Shown here: positions 46,240-57,730 of the stretch, piece after piece | Position numbering within the stretch: position 1 is the stretch's first letter | How the letters are laid out: each line of letters begins with the position of its first letter | NCBI GenBank assembly: GCA_050084515.1 | Contig: CM114271.1 | Location: forward strand, 55,304,001 to 55,368,000 | Source: Blasia pusilla | Taxonomy: Eukaryota; Marchantiophyta; Marchantiopsida; Blasiales | Reading direction: 5' to 3' | Length of the DNA stretch: 64,000 bases | The notes under the pieces: model-generated | Told to the model about the DNA's origin: nothing | Database searches by the model: none | The model's input: only the letters and a program-made list of their open reading frames with translations | Translations under genes and position numbers: made by a program

Positions 46240-46993
46240 CTAGATCTCCTGCCGATAAGTTCTTAGCAGCGCAATCATACTCAGTTTACTAACCTTGGGC
46301 CTCACACATTCCTTAGCCATATGCCTGTGTTTGCCACAATTATAGAAAATTATTTTGGTGTTTGTTGACTTTGGGTACGGCAAACCTCTTGGCTTTGCGT
46401 TGAGTTCCACTCGTTTTTCTTTTGGGGCAAGAGACCCTCCGTGGTCATGCTCATCCCCATTCCAAACCCTCTTGGACGCCCCTTTGTTTTTTGGTAACTT
46501 AGAAAAACTTTTCAGCTCAAAGGGTTTTTGGCTTTGGACTTCATCATCCCCTATCCACTCCGCTAGCCTCAGAAGCTCCGCGCACGTCTCTGGTAGGTGA
46601 TGCATATGGAAGAGGGTCTTTTCAGCGCTCAACTTGAATCCACTTAAGAAGATCACCTTCTTTGTAAACTCATCCGTTGTGGAAAGTGAGTTCATTTTTG
46701 CACTAAACTCTCGCACATAAGCGCTAAGGGACCCGCTTTGCCGCAACCGCACAAACTCCATGCCATCGCGATACTCTTGATATTCCGGAGTGAATCGGTC
46801 ACCAATCAACACCTTGAACTCTTCCCAACTCAAAGTTGTTCCACAACCCACTAGTGGAGAGCATGATCCTTAAGAACGTGACTCCTAGAGTCACCTTGTC
46901 CTGCTCCTCTACCCTTTGCGCTTCGAAGTAGAGTTCAAGCTCCATTAGAAACTCACTCACTTTTTGAGAATGTCCCATTCCCGTGAATGGCAT
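46240..46993 (-). pseudogene. Ty3/gypsy gag (capsid and zinc knuckle), frameshifted
   Basis: Two overlapping frames (46993-46799 and 46851-46240). The first has SEFLMELELYFEAQRV; the second has SWEEFKVLIGDRF, LRQSGSLSAYVREFSAKM (capsid) and the knuckle CGKHRHMAKEC (C-x3-H-x4-C, first Cys of the usual CCHC lost). A frame change lies near 46850. Capsid and nucleocapsid parts are in the usual order after the primer-binding site. Confidence 0.8.
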
Positions 46994-47448
46994 TGGAAAA
47001 TTTGTCTTACAAAGCTTCTTGCCGGAACTAGAAGCTCCATCTGACTTGAGTTCAACAATCAGATTGCTCTATTGGGCCATCTGGTCCGTCATCACATTCA
47101 TCAAATCCATCATTTTGGACATAAAAGGGCAAGTTGTTTGAGTTTGGAGCCGAAGGCCCCGCAAAAAGATGCGCGTGTGGGACATCCTCATATTTGGGAT
47201 TCCGCACTTTGGGAGTCCCTATCCCCTCCTCAAGCTTGCATTCATTCATGATTTGTCTCTCGGTTTTTTTAGTTTGACTCGCCACTTCCTTGGTTCTTCA
47301 CCCTTGGTCGCCATTTGCGAGTCCTCGCTTTCTCAGATCTCCTCCTCGTCTCTTGCTTTCCTCCTCGAGCATCGTGGTCTCCTTGCTTGAATTCTTCTCA
47401 AACGTCTAGATTTAAGACGACCCCAAGTTCACGCTCACCAAGGATTTG

Positions 47449-47461
47449 CTCTGATACAAAG
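47449..47461 (-). promoter_or_regulatory. Primer-binding site of gypsy element
   Basis: Immediately inside the LTR on the - strand the sequence reads TTTGTATCAGAGC, one base from the common plant primer-binding site TGGTATCAGAGC complementary to initiator tRNA-Met. It fixes the LTR boundary at 47462 and the element's orientation. Confidence 0.8.
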
Positions 47462-48484
47462 TGCCGTGCACCTACTCTCCTTGAACGTTAATCTTTGTTG
47501 TTGCGGAAACGTGCATTCAATAGGACACACTCTCAATGTTGATCTGCACCCAAACATGCATTCACTTTAGTAAGGTTTGGGTCAATCAGTGGTATAACTT
47601 TCAGAGTTCTTGACCCGGCCTCTCATCAGACTCAACCTTCCTAGTTTTGTTGTGTTCAACATAGGCAAGTCTCGATAGACTTGGGACAGACTTTTTGGTC
47701 GGTTCAAGAACCTCAAATGGCGTTTTGTGCCTGGCGGTTCCAACTTTTCGATGGACATCCAATGAGTCCCTAACCAAAAGTCACAAAAATGAATAGCGGG
47801 CTGGAATCCAAGTCTGGCTTACGAAGTCCACTCCCTTGGATTAGATTTGGGTTTCGAGTTCCAAGCCAAACTCCCGTTCCATCACTATGCCCTTGAGATG
47901 CCGTTTGGTGCTCAAAGTGGGGTTCGTGTTCCAAGACTCCTTGGAGAGACTCCCCCTTACTAGTACTTCTAGGGATCTCCGCCCTCCCCCTAACTTTAGG
48001 GAAAGACAGTCGTGCCCCTCAGATTGGCCCTCAACCCGATTGGTCTCTTAGTCATTTTTTGCCAATATCTCAACTTGTACTTATGCGTTTGGTAATATCT
48101 TTAGTGAATTGGAAGCGTCTTGGGATAAGCTTTCCAATGCGCTCTTATTTTCCCAAAAAATCTTGGGACTAAACGTTATGGTCCAAAACACAATCAAATC
48201 CCCAAACGCTAGTCGTGATCCAAAACTGGTTCTCACCTCTTTGGCAACCAACCTTTCAAGACTCAACTCATCTCAAGTCTTGCTTCGCATTTGGTCCAAG
48301 TAGCCTGGTTGCGACCACAAATGCATGAAATGCACAATTCCATTCCGCGTTTCGTCTCTTAGATTTTCCAAGAGACCTTTCCAAACGCCTTTCCAAAGCG
48401 TGAGCATCGCAGCATGAGTCCACTTGAGTTTTGATGTTCCGCTTGGCGCCTATTTGGTGTTGTTTGGTTATGAGGGTCGCGACA
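47462..48484 (-). mobile_element. 5' LTR of truncated Ty3/gypsy element
   Basis: On the - strand it begins TGTCGCGACCC (48484) and ends GGCA (47462), 1,023 bp, homologous to the solo LTR at 15555-16584. The element proceeds leftwards: PBS, gag, protease, RT start, then truncation at about 45310. No 3' LTR is in place, so the pair needed to date insertion is missing. Confidence 0.88.
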
Positions 48485-48633
48485 AAGTGAGTGCCCTACA
48501 AACCAATTGGCAATCCAGTGATGGGCGACTTAGTTCATTACCCGTTTGATTCACGGGTGGAATGATTGAGCGACGACCAGGAGAGATGGCGACTTAAGCA
48601 GCATTTAGCAGCGCCATTACGTGGCTTTCTGAT

Positions 48634-49840
48634 TTGATTGAGGGGCATGTCCATGCAGAGGACACTCGCGCGCCTGACACTTCTAGGGAGAGGAGTGTTA
48701 TGGTAGCCGCATCATGCTGTGGAGGAGAGATGCCGCTGTGGGTCTCGAGTGAGGAGCTCCAACATTTATCTGATGAGCACGTGCACACGGCATGGAGTGA
48801 GGCGTTTGCACTAGAGCGTGACGGGTTAGAGGAACTCGAGGTAGCCAAGAGTGCTACTATGACCCCTTTGGACACCACCCGGATTGTGTGGTGCATCCTA
48901 GAGGAGGGTATTCACGTGTTGGATCTCTTTGGAGGGATGAGCACGTAGTGGCTTAGCTGTTGTTTTGCAGGCTAGAGTGCGCGTGTAGCAGTACGTATAC
49001 TTTGAGATTCATGATGTTGCGAGGCGTGCTTCACTTCACTATGTGGCGTAGTTATGCCGATTTTCTTGACTTGTTGTCTACATCCGCCATCCATGGTTAC
49101 CAGAGTTCCCTACCGAGGGACATTTCATTGTTGGGGGTGTAGGACTTGGAGCAGGTACGGACCATAGATTTGGTCATTGCAAGTTGATCGTGTCAGGGCC
49201 AATCGAGTGTTGAACGAGATAGCGGACTAGCTGACTGTCTGTGTATGTGGTTTTGGGAGATGATGTGGATCTTGCAACACTTGCACGAGCATCACTCCCG
49301 TTCTCCAGCATATGTTTTGGAGAATGTGTCGATTTTGGGTGATTTAAGGTCCTATGTGGTGACGAGTGCACATCAGGTGCGCACATGGATTGGCGCGGCA
49401 GTGTTGTTAGATGCGACGAGTGTAGATTCAGGAACACGTCTTTGGTGGACCAACTTGGTGCCACATGAGGTGTTGCGGAGGGCTTATGTGAGAGTGGAGC
49501 GTCCCTCAAATTTGTTGGTCATAGGAAGTACGGCACGATGATCGACCTCTATTGACTGTGGTCAACACGATTGGCATGCCACGAGTAGCTTTTTCCACAT
49601 TGGTGATTTTTCCCACTTTTTATGCATTCAAGGAGGTTGGGCCTAGCTTGGTTTGAGATGACCAGGTACAGCGGTTGGTGGAGCCCAACACCAATGAGAA
49701 AGAGCAAGTGATGGGATCCCTAGACGAGTGACAATAGTATCGTCATTATCAAAGGCATCACAACCTCATGTCTTGGGTCAAGCAATGGACGTGAATTGCT
49801 TGACATGGATTTTCAGCTTAGGAGTAGTTGAGCAACGTTG
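48634..49840 (+). pseudogene. C5-cytosine DNA methyltransferase, decayed, mobile-element type
   Basis: Motifs of C5 methyltransferases appear in order on the + strand. Motif I: IHVLDLFGGMST (from 48910) followed, after a frame change, by GLAVVLQA and YVYFEIHDVARRASLHYVA (motif II region). Motif IV: DLVIAS then stop then SCQGQSS near 49170, where the family has a PCQ catalytic loop; here Pro is Ser. Motif VI: PAYVLENVSILGD near 49305. Motif VIII: GAAVLLDATSV ... RLWWTNLVP near 49400-49460. A C-terminal NEKEQVMG near 49695 fits motif IX/X. At least one frame change and several stops make it inactive. The enzyme class transfers methyl groups from SAM to cytosine C5. It is on the opposite strand to the adjacent gypsy LTR, so it belongs to a different element or an insertion target. 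Confidence 0.8.
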
Positions 49841-50560
49841 TTTGATCAAGGTTACGACAGATCGCTGTTACGTTGGTGAGCCCCATGCTTATCGAGATGG
49901 TTGAGGCAAGGGCTAGGGGCAAGACCCGAGGAGACCGACACACCAAGGATGATCAAGAGAGATACCCTTGGACTTCTTGGGATGTTTTGCTGGTACGCCA
50001 GGAGATGATAGCCACAACATCGAGCGCAATTTCGGATACTGCACGTGGAGATCAAAGTTTGCGGTTGGCTGCAAGGGAGCAGTCGAGTTCAGTTGTCCGA
50101 GATGGGGTTGCACCATAACAATCACCAACACCCGCCCCGGAGAGTCCTATCGTAGTCACGATGGAGACTTGGCAGCCAGATATGGGCCCTAAGTTCACTA
50201 GGGGAGAGCGGCCCTTGATACATTAGCTCCTAAGGAGTTATAGGAGTTGTTTTGCATTTTGTATGCATGATTTAGGTACATTGAAGGATCCAGGCATCTG
50301 CATTGAGTTTTCAAGTGACACGCCGATCTTTCGAAGATCCTACAAGTACAATGATATGGAGAGGGCTCAAATTCATAGTAGGAGCCAGGACTTGGTTGGA
50401 GCAAGACTAGTGGAGATGTCGCATGGAGAGTATGCATCTACCTGTGGCATGCATGCCAAGAAGGAGAGGCGCGGTAAGAGGAGAGGAAGAGAGGAGAGAG
50501 GAGAGAGGAAACTACCTTCAACCCAAAGAGATAATTTTTTTTTAGAGAGTTTCCTGTGAT
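49841..50560 (+). other. Sequence following the methyltransferase relic
   Basis: Short + strand frames (49873-50118, 49968-50192, 50263-50559) are rich in Arg and Glu, and 50465-50512 is a GA-rich run. They may be the downstream part of the methyltransferase-carrying element, but no polymerase or gag motif is recognised. Confidence 0.3.
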
Positions 50561-50881
50561 TTGAAGAGATTTTTACTTTGGGTTCAAGAGAGGAAACTTT
50601 TTGTGTGAATTTTTTTGCACTTTTGTTCTCAGTGCTTAGACACTCCCACAGATTTTTTTTTCCTCTTCCACATTTTGGCAATCCGTTTGAATCCAACGGG
50701 TTGCAACTTGCACAAAATTTTAAAAACTGAAAAATGATTGGAATCATAAATGTGGAACAAATCACTTTTTCCATCCAAGGTGTGGAAACAATCTATCATT
50801 TTTCCTTGGCTGAATAGAGTTCAAGCTCAAAGTGAAGGTTGTGGCAAATGAAAGTACAATCTAAGACCTCATTTTGCATCC

Positions 50882-51613
50882 TCAAAGTAGTTTGTTTAAA
50901 ATACTTCGCGCTCCTTTGAGGGATAGAATTGGTTGGTGGATTCCTACTCCTACCTCCAACTCTCTTAAAACTACAATCAACACATAATACATATGCTTAC
51001 AAGGGAAATACCTTTTCCCACTTGTCTCTCTTTGGACAAAGTCATCACAGGAACATGTGGGAAAGCAACAGATGTGCACCACATACACCCTTGTGACACT
51101 TGAATTTACAGTGTTGTTCCTGACCCAATACATCCTTCCTATTCGTTTGCCACTTTGAACATCTTTTGTGGCGATGATTTCCACGTTTTCCTCCCAAGCT
51201 GATGCGATTCGCTTTGCTCTCTCCATAGTTGGCCTACACATTCTGTTTCTCTTCACCCCATTTCTAGACTCAAACAGAAAAAGTGGATTGAGATCATCCA
51301 CCTTCTTTGGATACATGTTGACATCAATCTTGGGTTGAATCCGAAATGCAAAGATCTCTATAATGCAAACATGCTCCGAACTTCCTTTGTCTACGAGTCT
51401 GAAACCGGCACTTGTAAGATTGTCCACTTTGTCTTGAGTGGAATTTGTACCTGCGGCAATGGGCCAAATCGTGGGGGTATTCCCTGGAGCACCAATGGTA
51501 GCCGGATAAGACTTTTGGAAAGCGCAGGATTCATTTGGGCAGAAGAAGTACTTCAATTGATCCCCAGTCCTCGTAAAACGATCAAAGGTTTTGAGTCCCC
51601 AGAATCCAGGCAA
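50882..51613 (-). CDS. SWIM zinc-finger C-terminal part of a transposase-like protein
   Basis: A 243-codon intact frame. A SWIM finger lies near the C terminus: CSCDDFVQRETSGKRYFPCKH (C-x-C ... C-x-H), followed by YYVLIVVLRELE. Upstream is IGRMYWVRNNTVNSSVTRVY, a strand pattern typical before SWIM fingers. A CPNESC pair stands near residue 26. It probably joins the - strand fragments at 52378-51932, 54126-53752 and 55203-54313 as exons of one transposase-like gene. SWIM fingers are common at the C termini of MULE-type transposases. Confidence 0.6.
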   Translation of the reverse strand: MPGFWGLKTFDRFTRTGDQLKYFFCPNESCAFQKSYPATIGAPGNTPTIWPIAAGTNSTQDKVDNLTSAGFRLVDKGSSEHVCIIEIFAFRIQPKIDVNMYPKKVDDLNPLFLFESRNGVKRNRMCRPTMERAKRIASAWEENVEIIATKDVQSGKRIGRMYWVRNNTVNSSVTRVYVVHICCFPTCSCDDFVQRETSGKRYFPCKHMYYVLIVVLRELEVGVGIHQPILSLKGARSILNKLL

Positions 51614-51931
51614 TGGTCATCCATTCCTTGTACAGTTCTTATTTAGGAAAGTTCCGCATGCTCTCCTAAAGCCATCACATTGTGCCGTGCAAGTGGGTCC
51701 ATGACTAGGGTTGCTCCGAGGTATATGCCACCTTTGAGGGTGAAATCCACCTCAATGACCGGAATCCCATACTGTTGAACTACCTAGAGACCGGATGTTG
51801 CGAACTTCCAGCAATGGAGGGCTTTTGAAATAAAACATTCATTGATTTTGGAGAACTTACTTCTACTTGGATTTGGGAGCAATTTGGGGTCTCCAAATAC
51901 TTGGGCGGCATAATTTCTTCATCTAAATCAA

Positions 51932-52378
51932 TCATTGGGTTCGTTCCTCGAGCTGCCTCTTCACTTGCCTGAAGTCAAGATACTTATCTAGTCTCCACGA
52001 GTCTCGCTCGGACTGCTCTACCACCATCTGTATGGGACGTCTTGAAACACGCCCACGAATATCCCTACCAATGTGGACATCTTTCTTGAGGGGAGTTCCT
52101 GCTACGCACCGATTGAAGGCTTCCACATAGAGTTTCTCATCACCAAATCTTACAGCCGCCCTGACATAGAGCTCGTAAATCAAAGCTCCCTTTCCTTTAG
52201 TTATGCCTTTTGTGAGGAAGATATGGGATGTTGCAGACTGTAGCATTGCTCTTGCCTGGTTTTGTTGGCATGCCAACACAAGTGAAATTCTTTGGCATGC
52301 TTGTGACAACCTCCAGGAGGAATGAACACTTTTTGCTCCACTTGTGTTGGGGTAGAGGGTATTTTCATGAATGTTCAA
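51932..52378 (-). pseudogene. Middle fragment of the SWIM transposase-like gene
   Basis: A 148-codon frame with a helix-rich C-terminal half (ERDSWRLDKYLDFRQVKRQL). No motif is decisive; assigned by position and strand between the DDE-like fragment and the SWIM fragment. Confidence 0.35.
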
Positions 52379-52439
52379 TCCCTACAACGATGGCAATGTG
52401 AGAAGGGAACGAAAATAGCTATATAAGCAAAGAAAAAAG

Positions 52440-53380
52440 AAACGTGTCGGAACCAGACGGGTTGCAAGTCAGAGGCATCCCATGAATGACTATGCAACCC
52501 ATTGGTTTCCGACGTGTTACAACACCCAGGAACCACCTAGTGCAACCCGTCGGATTCAGACAAGTTGCAAGTAACTTTGGCCACTACGGGCTGGAAGATC
52601 AGAGTGCAAGTCATCGGAATCCGACAGGTTGCATATGGATTTTCCAGCCTCCGACTTGAAACGGGTTGCAAGTCGGAGATATCCCTAGAATGTCCCAGGA
52701 ACCTCTTATTGCAACCCAGCACCCAAGAACCTGCTATTGCAACCCGTCGAAATCGGACGGGTTGTGAGAAGCAGGCTTGTCCGGTCTCGAAAATCCTTGT
52801 GCAACCTGTTGGATTCTGTTGGCTTGCAAGAAGGGTCCACACACGAAGCTTTGCAACTTGTTAAAATTCTACGGGTTCCAGTTAACTTGCAGTGATGCAA
52901 CGTGTCTGGATGCGAGGAGTTGGAGACGGCCGCAACCTATCTAAATGCAATGAGTCAAAGAGAGACGCAACTAGTCGGAATCCGACAGATTGCAAACAAA
53001 CACAACTTGTCGGAATCTAACGAGTTGCAGACCGAGCTAACTCGCAGCCTTGCGGCTTGCAACCCATCTGGGTTGAACTATTTGCAAGCCTTGTATGCAT
53101 GCAACTTGCAACCCGTCAGGATCCGAAGGTTTGCACACTCATGCAACCAGTCGGGTTCCAAAGGTTGGCACACTCATGCAACCAGTCGGGTTCCGACGGG
53201 TTACACAAACATTCCTCATGCATCTTGTCGGGCTCCGAAGGGTGTGACACTCATGCAACCATTCAAATTCCCACAAATTGCACAAACATTCTTGATGAAA
53301 TCTATCAATTTCCGATGGGTTGCACACTTAGGCAACCAATTGCATCCGACGGGTTGTTTGGTTTCTGGGGTTTGAAATCC
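52440..53380. repeat. Cluster of GCAACC-CGTCGG palindromes (intron of the transposase-like gene)
   Basis: Multiple diverged copies of a 26-27 bp palindrome with arms GCAACCCGTCGG and CCGACGGGTTGC. Clear ones are at 52542-52568 and 52739-52764; others are near 52497, 52612, 52800 and 53104-53350. Frames in this stretch (for example 52902-53375) are built from the repeat and are not genes. Confidence 0.85.
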
Positions 53381-53751
53381 CTATAGTTTCCACGCTTCTC
53401 AACTTGAGCTGCATTTTTTCAAACAATTCTCAGCATGAGCTCAAAAGGAAAAAATACTAAACTCACTTGTCGCATGAAGTTTCCCCATTGTCTCATTCGT
53501 ACAGTCCACCAACTAAGCCAAGAGCACAACTCTTTGTACTTCCCCTCAATCGCATGCTTCCTCCATCACCCATGAAGTTCTTCTTGGCACTCCATGACGT
53601 GTTTCAAGGTTTCTCTGTCCTTGCAGTGTTGCAGTAGAATGACATGCTATGTTCTCTTATTCTCCTTGATGCAAGATTTGGTGTATTGGATCACAGACTC
53701 TTGCCAATGGAAAGCATCCAACCTTTCCCTCTCTGGTTAAACCCATCCACC

Positions 53752-54338
53752 CTAGAACACTTCTCTAATAGCAATCCATCCAGGTTGTGCATTGTTCGCC
53801 ATGAATTCATAAATTTCCGGAGGTAGCCTTTTATTTTCCTTCACCACCTCCAATAAGAGTAACCAACACATCTTCAAACTGCCAATATCTTCTACTTTTA
53901 CCTCACAGACAAATATAGTTTTGAGTCCCTTCTCCATATGGTCGTAAACGTGAGTACCCATGGTCAACCATCCATTCAGCACTCTGTAGAAAATATCAAA
54001 GCTTACCCAACTGCCGTAGAGATCTTCCCCTTCCCTCATTTGATCTATAAGATCGAGGCCACTCGACGGCTTTGTAGTTGATATTTTGAAGACATAAGCC
54101 CTGGATCCTTTGCCTCCTTGGCCCATGAACTGCCATCTCTCAATGAATGGAAATCAGGAGTTGGCCTTGATTCTGGAAATGGCATCCATTTCGGCCGTCT
54201 TTCCATCCAGTACCCGTATTTGACGCTGCAAATTCCGAAAGCATTTAGGATCAGCGAGAAATGCGAGATTTTCCCAAAGTTGTTTCTCCTCAACAGCCAT
54301 GATCTCGCCCTGTCAAGGGATTCCAAGCAATTGTTCAT
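53752..54338 (-). pseudogene. DDE-type transposase core fragment
   Basis: The frame 54126-53752 reads SWVSFDIFYRVLNGWLTMGT, HVYDHMEKGLKTIFVCEVKV and EIYEFMANNAQPGWIAIREV, resembling the catalytic region of a plant SWIM-type transposase family (threonine-His-Val-Tyr-Asp strand and the FMA-x-x-AQ-x-x-W motif). Downstream in another frame, FHWQES near 53710 continues the pattern. The upstream frame 54338-54045 overlaps with a frame change. Several breaks show decay. Confidence 0.6.
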
Positions 54339-55479
54339 AAATTTTTGATGTTGTTGTGAGCTGGATCACTCCGGGATTTGAACCCGGAGAGTTTCTGTAG
54401 ACCTCGGCCACTTTCTTCGCCACATCCTCCTTGATGTGTCTCTGAATTGCGTCGGTCATAGGATGAGTGTGGGAGCCAACATGAACTGCCAGCCTTGTGT
54501 ACTCTAACGTGGAGCCCAAGTCATGGACAATGAAAAATATGTATGTAGGACACGCTCCAACGTAGAAAGGGGATGCCTGACAATGAGGACATCGATGGCC
54601 TCCCGGCGGTATGGTCGCACCGACATCATATGGAGTTTCTGCATTCTTTGGGGGGAATTGCGATGTATTGACTCGCCCATTGCGCTCTAGACATGGACAG
54701 CCTGGACTTCTACACTCCACGGCTCCAACGTATTGGCGGCGAGATATAATCCAAGGACCGTCTGGAATTGAAGCACTAGTCCATTGAAGCCTGCACCATG
54801 GATGACAATCAAACTTTCTGTCCATACCCTTCAAGCGTCCTCCATCTTTCTTTTGAGCAGGACTAGCAAGTGGAGGCAACTCAAAAATGCAATTACCATC
54901 ATACATGGGCGGCAACTTGTCGACAAGAATGCGCTTGAACATTTTAAAGGGCAGAGACGACATCAAACTATTTCCTGATACTCGCAAGAGGAACGAGTAG
55001 GCAGACATAGGGCCCAGTTGGTGTCCGACAGATCCATTGAGGTTGACGACATTTGGAATGTCTTCACGAAGTACAACATTGTTACAAACGTGTGAAGTTG
55101 GAGTCGATGCTGGATCTACAGAGCTACGAGTGGAAAACGTAGAGCTTGGTGCACTAGGAAATTCCGGACCGTCTACTTGGGAAACAGAGGAATTCAGAGG
55201 CAAGCCATAAACTCTGTATTGACCATTTTTTAGAGGTAGGAGATTTCATACTTTACAGTCTGTTCTCACTAGCTGGATTGTCTCACCTACAATATCCTCC
55301 ATACCGTCCATCCTAACATCCTTGGAAACAAAGATTGTTCCAATTTGGAGAAGAAATTGCAGTGAGAGGAAATTTTCCTCCACTAGTATGTAAGACTCAC
55401 AAGCTTGCGGCCGAATTATTTTTGATTGAGGAAGGACCGCTAGATGACTACCACAAGTGAGTTTTACATAATTATCCAT
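54313..55479 (-). pseudogene. N-terminal zinc-binding region of the transposase-like gene
   Basis: Frame 55203-54313 (296 codons) has a Ser/Thr-rich N terminus, then CHPWCRLQW, WIISRRQYVGAVEC, PGCPCLERNGR, HRCPHCQASPF and HVGSHTHPMTD. The Cys/His pattern ending H-x-H fits a WRKY-GCM1/FLYWCH-like DNA-binding domain as in MULE-type transposases. A separate frame (55479-55246) precedes it and may be a first exon. It points away from the coiled-coil gene at 56685, with a palindrome-rich 1.2-kb interval between. Confidence 0.55.
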
Positions 55480-55498
55480 TCCCAGATGATTCCACCGG

Positions 55499-55552
55499 GT
55501 GGAGAATGAGAATAAGAATAAGAATAAGAATGGGAATGAGAATGAGAATGTT
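55499..55552. repeat. GAATAA/GAATGA microsatellite
   Basis: Eight to nine 6-bp units (GAGAAT, AAGAAT, GGGAAT variants) beside the presumed first exon of the transposase-like gene. Confidence 0.85.
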
Positions 55553-55659
55553 TAATTTATAGTGAATAGTGACCGTTATTCTCCTGACATAATTTGATTG
55601 ACAAGATGCTGTTTGGTAGGTGAGATTGTCTGACGCAATGGATTCAATCCACCACTTGC

Positions 55660-56320
55660 CCTCGGGGGGAAAATGCAACCTCTCAAAGTCCAACGAGTTG
55701 CAAAGCCACGGGACTCAGACATGTGGGTTGCAAAGCCACGGAGTACCATCTTCTATTAGAGTCCGAGTGCAACTTGCAACCCGTCGGAGTCCGTTGGGTT
55801 GAATGCGGTTGTCAATCGATAACCCTTGCCTGTGTGACTTGTTTGATTCAGTTGGAGTCGGGATCCACACGACCTCGTATTGATTTCCTACGACAACCCA
55901 TTGGACTGCGACGGGTTGAAAAGGTACCTCACCTCGCTTTCCCTTTTGGAGGTAACCGAGTTGCGGGGGGATCTCGCGTCGATTTCTCTTGTCTAGTGAA
56001 CCATGCAAATTTTTAGGGATAGACGAGTTTTTCGGAGACCGTGCCTTAGTTTCACCGTATGGTGGGAACTGTCCAACCCATGGTAGACCTTGTAACCTGT
56101 CAGAGATCGACGGGTTGCTTGGGGACCATGCTCTATCACCCCGGACGAGGGAAGCAGGCAACCCATCGTTCTGCAACGGATTGTCCGGGTACCTCGCCTT
56201 GCTACCCCAAGACAAGGGAAGCGTGCAACACGTCGGTCTCCGACGAGTTGCACGTCTGACAAGGGGGACGAGTTGCACGTTTCCCACGTGCAAAGTTCCA
56301 TAACAGTCAACGTCGTTGTC
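55660..56320. repeat. Palindrome cluster in the divergent intergenic region
   Basis: Copies of the same family at 55776-55801, 56092-56118 and 56225-56251, with degenerate ones near 55895 and 56158. It lies between the divergent transposase-like (-) and coiled-coil (+) genes, directly upstream of the TATA box at 56369. Confidence 0.85.
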
Positions 56321-56368
56321 GGTACAACGGTTCCAACAACCCAACGGTCAGCTCAACGGCTCGAAAAG

Positions 56369-56376
56369 TATAAAAG
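56369..56376 (+). promoter_or_regulatory. TATA box upstream of the coiled-coil gene
   Basis: TATAAAAG, a canonical plant TATA box, about 315 bp before the ATG at 56685. A leader of about 285 nt is implied; AG-rich splice-like sites in it (TTTTCAG at 56420) allow a spliced leader. Confidence 0.6.
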
Positions 56377-56684
56377 GCTGAGATTTTGCTCATTTCCCTT
56401 TTTCATTTCACGATTTTCAGGTGCTCTTCCTCCCAGAAGCTGAGGTTACCTTCTCCGCTAGCCAAGTCGGTTACATTGACCCCTTTGCTGGAAGGTAATG
56501 ACGATCCAACACCCGACGCTTCGAGGGTTCGATTTCGGCAAGCCCCTCCGCTTGAAGGTGACGGCGCTTCACCACACAACGCTTGGAGAGTTGGGTTTAG
56601 GCACTCCATCGAAACTCTGAGGGATCTATTGTGCATAGGAGCAGATAACACTGTCAAGGAGGAAGAACTGACCCAACGCGCACC

Positions 56685-57055
56685 ATGACAAGGAAGAAAA
56701 CACAAGCAACGAAGGTAGGGACCATCACTCCCAAGTCCATCAGGACTCCTGCGTCTCCATCTCCTGGTCCTCGCTCGGAAAATGAGATAAGGCAACAAGA
56801 AATAGAGGAGCGGGAAAGGGAAGCAGATATGCACAGGCAGGAGGTTCTAGAAAAACTTGCTCTGGAGGAGCTTGCAAAGCAAAATGCCAAGGCTGAGGCA
56901 TCAAAGGCCTTGAACAAAAGAGTCGAGGACGAGAAACACGAGAAGAAGCGTCTTGACGCCTCCATCAAGAGAGTAGAATTGGCGAAAGCTCGAAGAGAAA
57001 AAGAAATCGCCATTGAAGAAAGCCTTGCCCATCTAATACACAGTGTTGAGATGCA
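56685..57055 (+). pseudogene. Coiled-coil protein N-terminal part, cut by an LTR-like insertion
   Basis: The ATG at 56685 (CACCATGAC) opens a frame with a basic, Pro/Ser-rich N terminus (KKTQATKVGTITPKSIR) and a long charged helix (EIEEREREADMHRQEVLEKL, ending AKARREKEIAIEESLAHL). At 57056 the sequence passes into the LTR-like repeat TGTGATACCCAC, and the frame ends at 57083. The native protein was therefore longer. It may have continued into the DGNHR-containing exons at 58256 onward, but that is inference. The function is unknown. Confidence 0.5.
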
Positions 57056-57730
57056 TGTGATACCCACAATTTTGTACTCTTGAAGAATATATCTTTTTAT
57101 TCAAGGATGACTCTTGTATATTATGATTTTGATTATGATTATTTATTATTATGAGGAAGAATGAGTGAATCACGAAGCTCCCAGGACAAGGCAGAGAGAT
57201 GGAAGATCAAGGATTTGCCTTAGAGGAGAAGCAAATGCAGTAACGAAGTCTAAAGGACCAATGTGAAGCTTAACAAAGCTTAGCGAAGCTCAACGAAGCT
57301 CTGTACACAAAGTACTTCGCTCTATAACGAAGCATAACAAAGACTACAGAATAAGATAAGTTAGTACTTTGCTCTTATACGAAGCACAAAGAGAACGAAG
57401 AATGAAGAGCTTCATCCTCAAGAAATTCAGCGCAACGAAGCTTAGTATGATTGTGATTGGAACCGGCACATAGTTAAAACAGTTAGCCTAGGAAGAGGCG
57501 CAACCATTTGTATCAGATAGACAGTTAGGACAATTTTGTTCTCCGGATTCCTAGGGATCATCGGAAAAGGAAAGCACACCATAGATCTAGGTAGTTACAA
57601 ATATTGAAGAGACATCAACTTCATCAAGAACGTTTCAGATCTTGGAAACGCTCCTACTCCCGAGAATATTTAAGAAACAGGACAGAAGCTACAATTATCA
57701 TTCGCTCATGAAGTCCTTATGCTGTAGGAA
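57056..57730. mobile_element. Long direct repeat, copy 1 (LTR-like)
   Basis: Begins TGTGATACCCACAATTTTG and is about 90% similar to 63352-64000 over at least 650 bp. It contains a CGAAGC-rich stretch (57240-57440), a TATTTAA word at 57667 and, further right, AATAATAAA near 57800. TG start and length suggest an LTR. No TG...CA end, PBS or pol could be placed, so it may be a solo LTR or another repeat. The right edge is undefined because copy 2 runs off the window. Confidence 0.6.

Noticed and set aside
52902-53386. 157- and 109-codon frames with repeated peptides
   Set aside because: The peptide repeat is the translated palindrome; frames shift with repeat spacing and no start or splice context is convincing.
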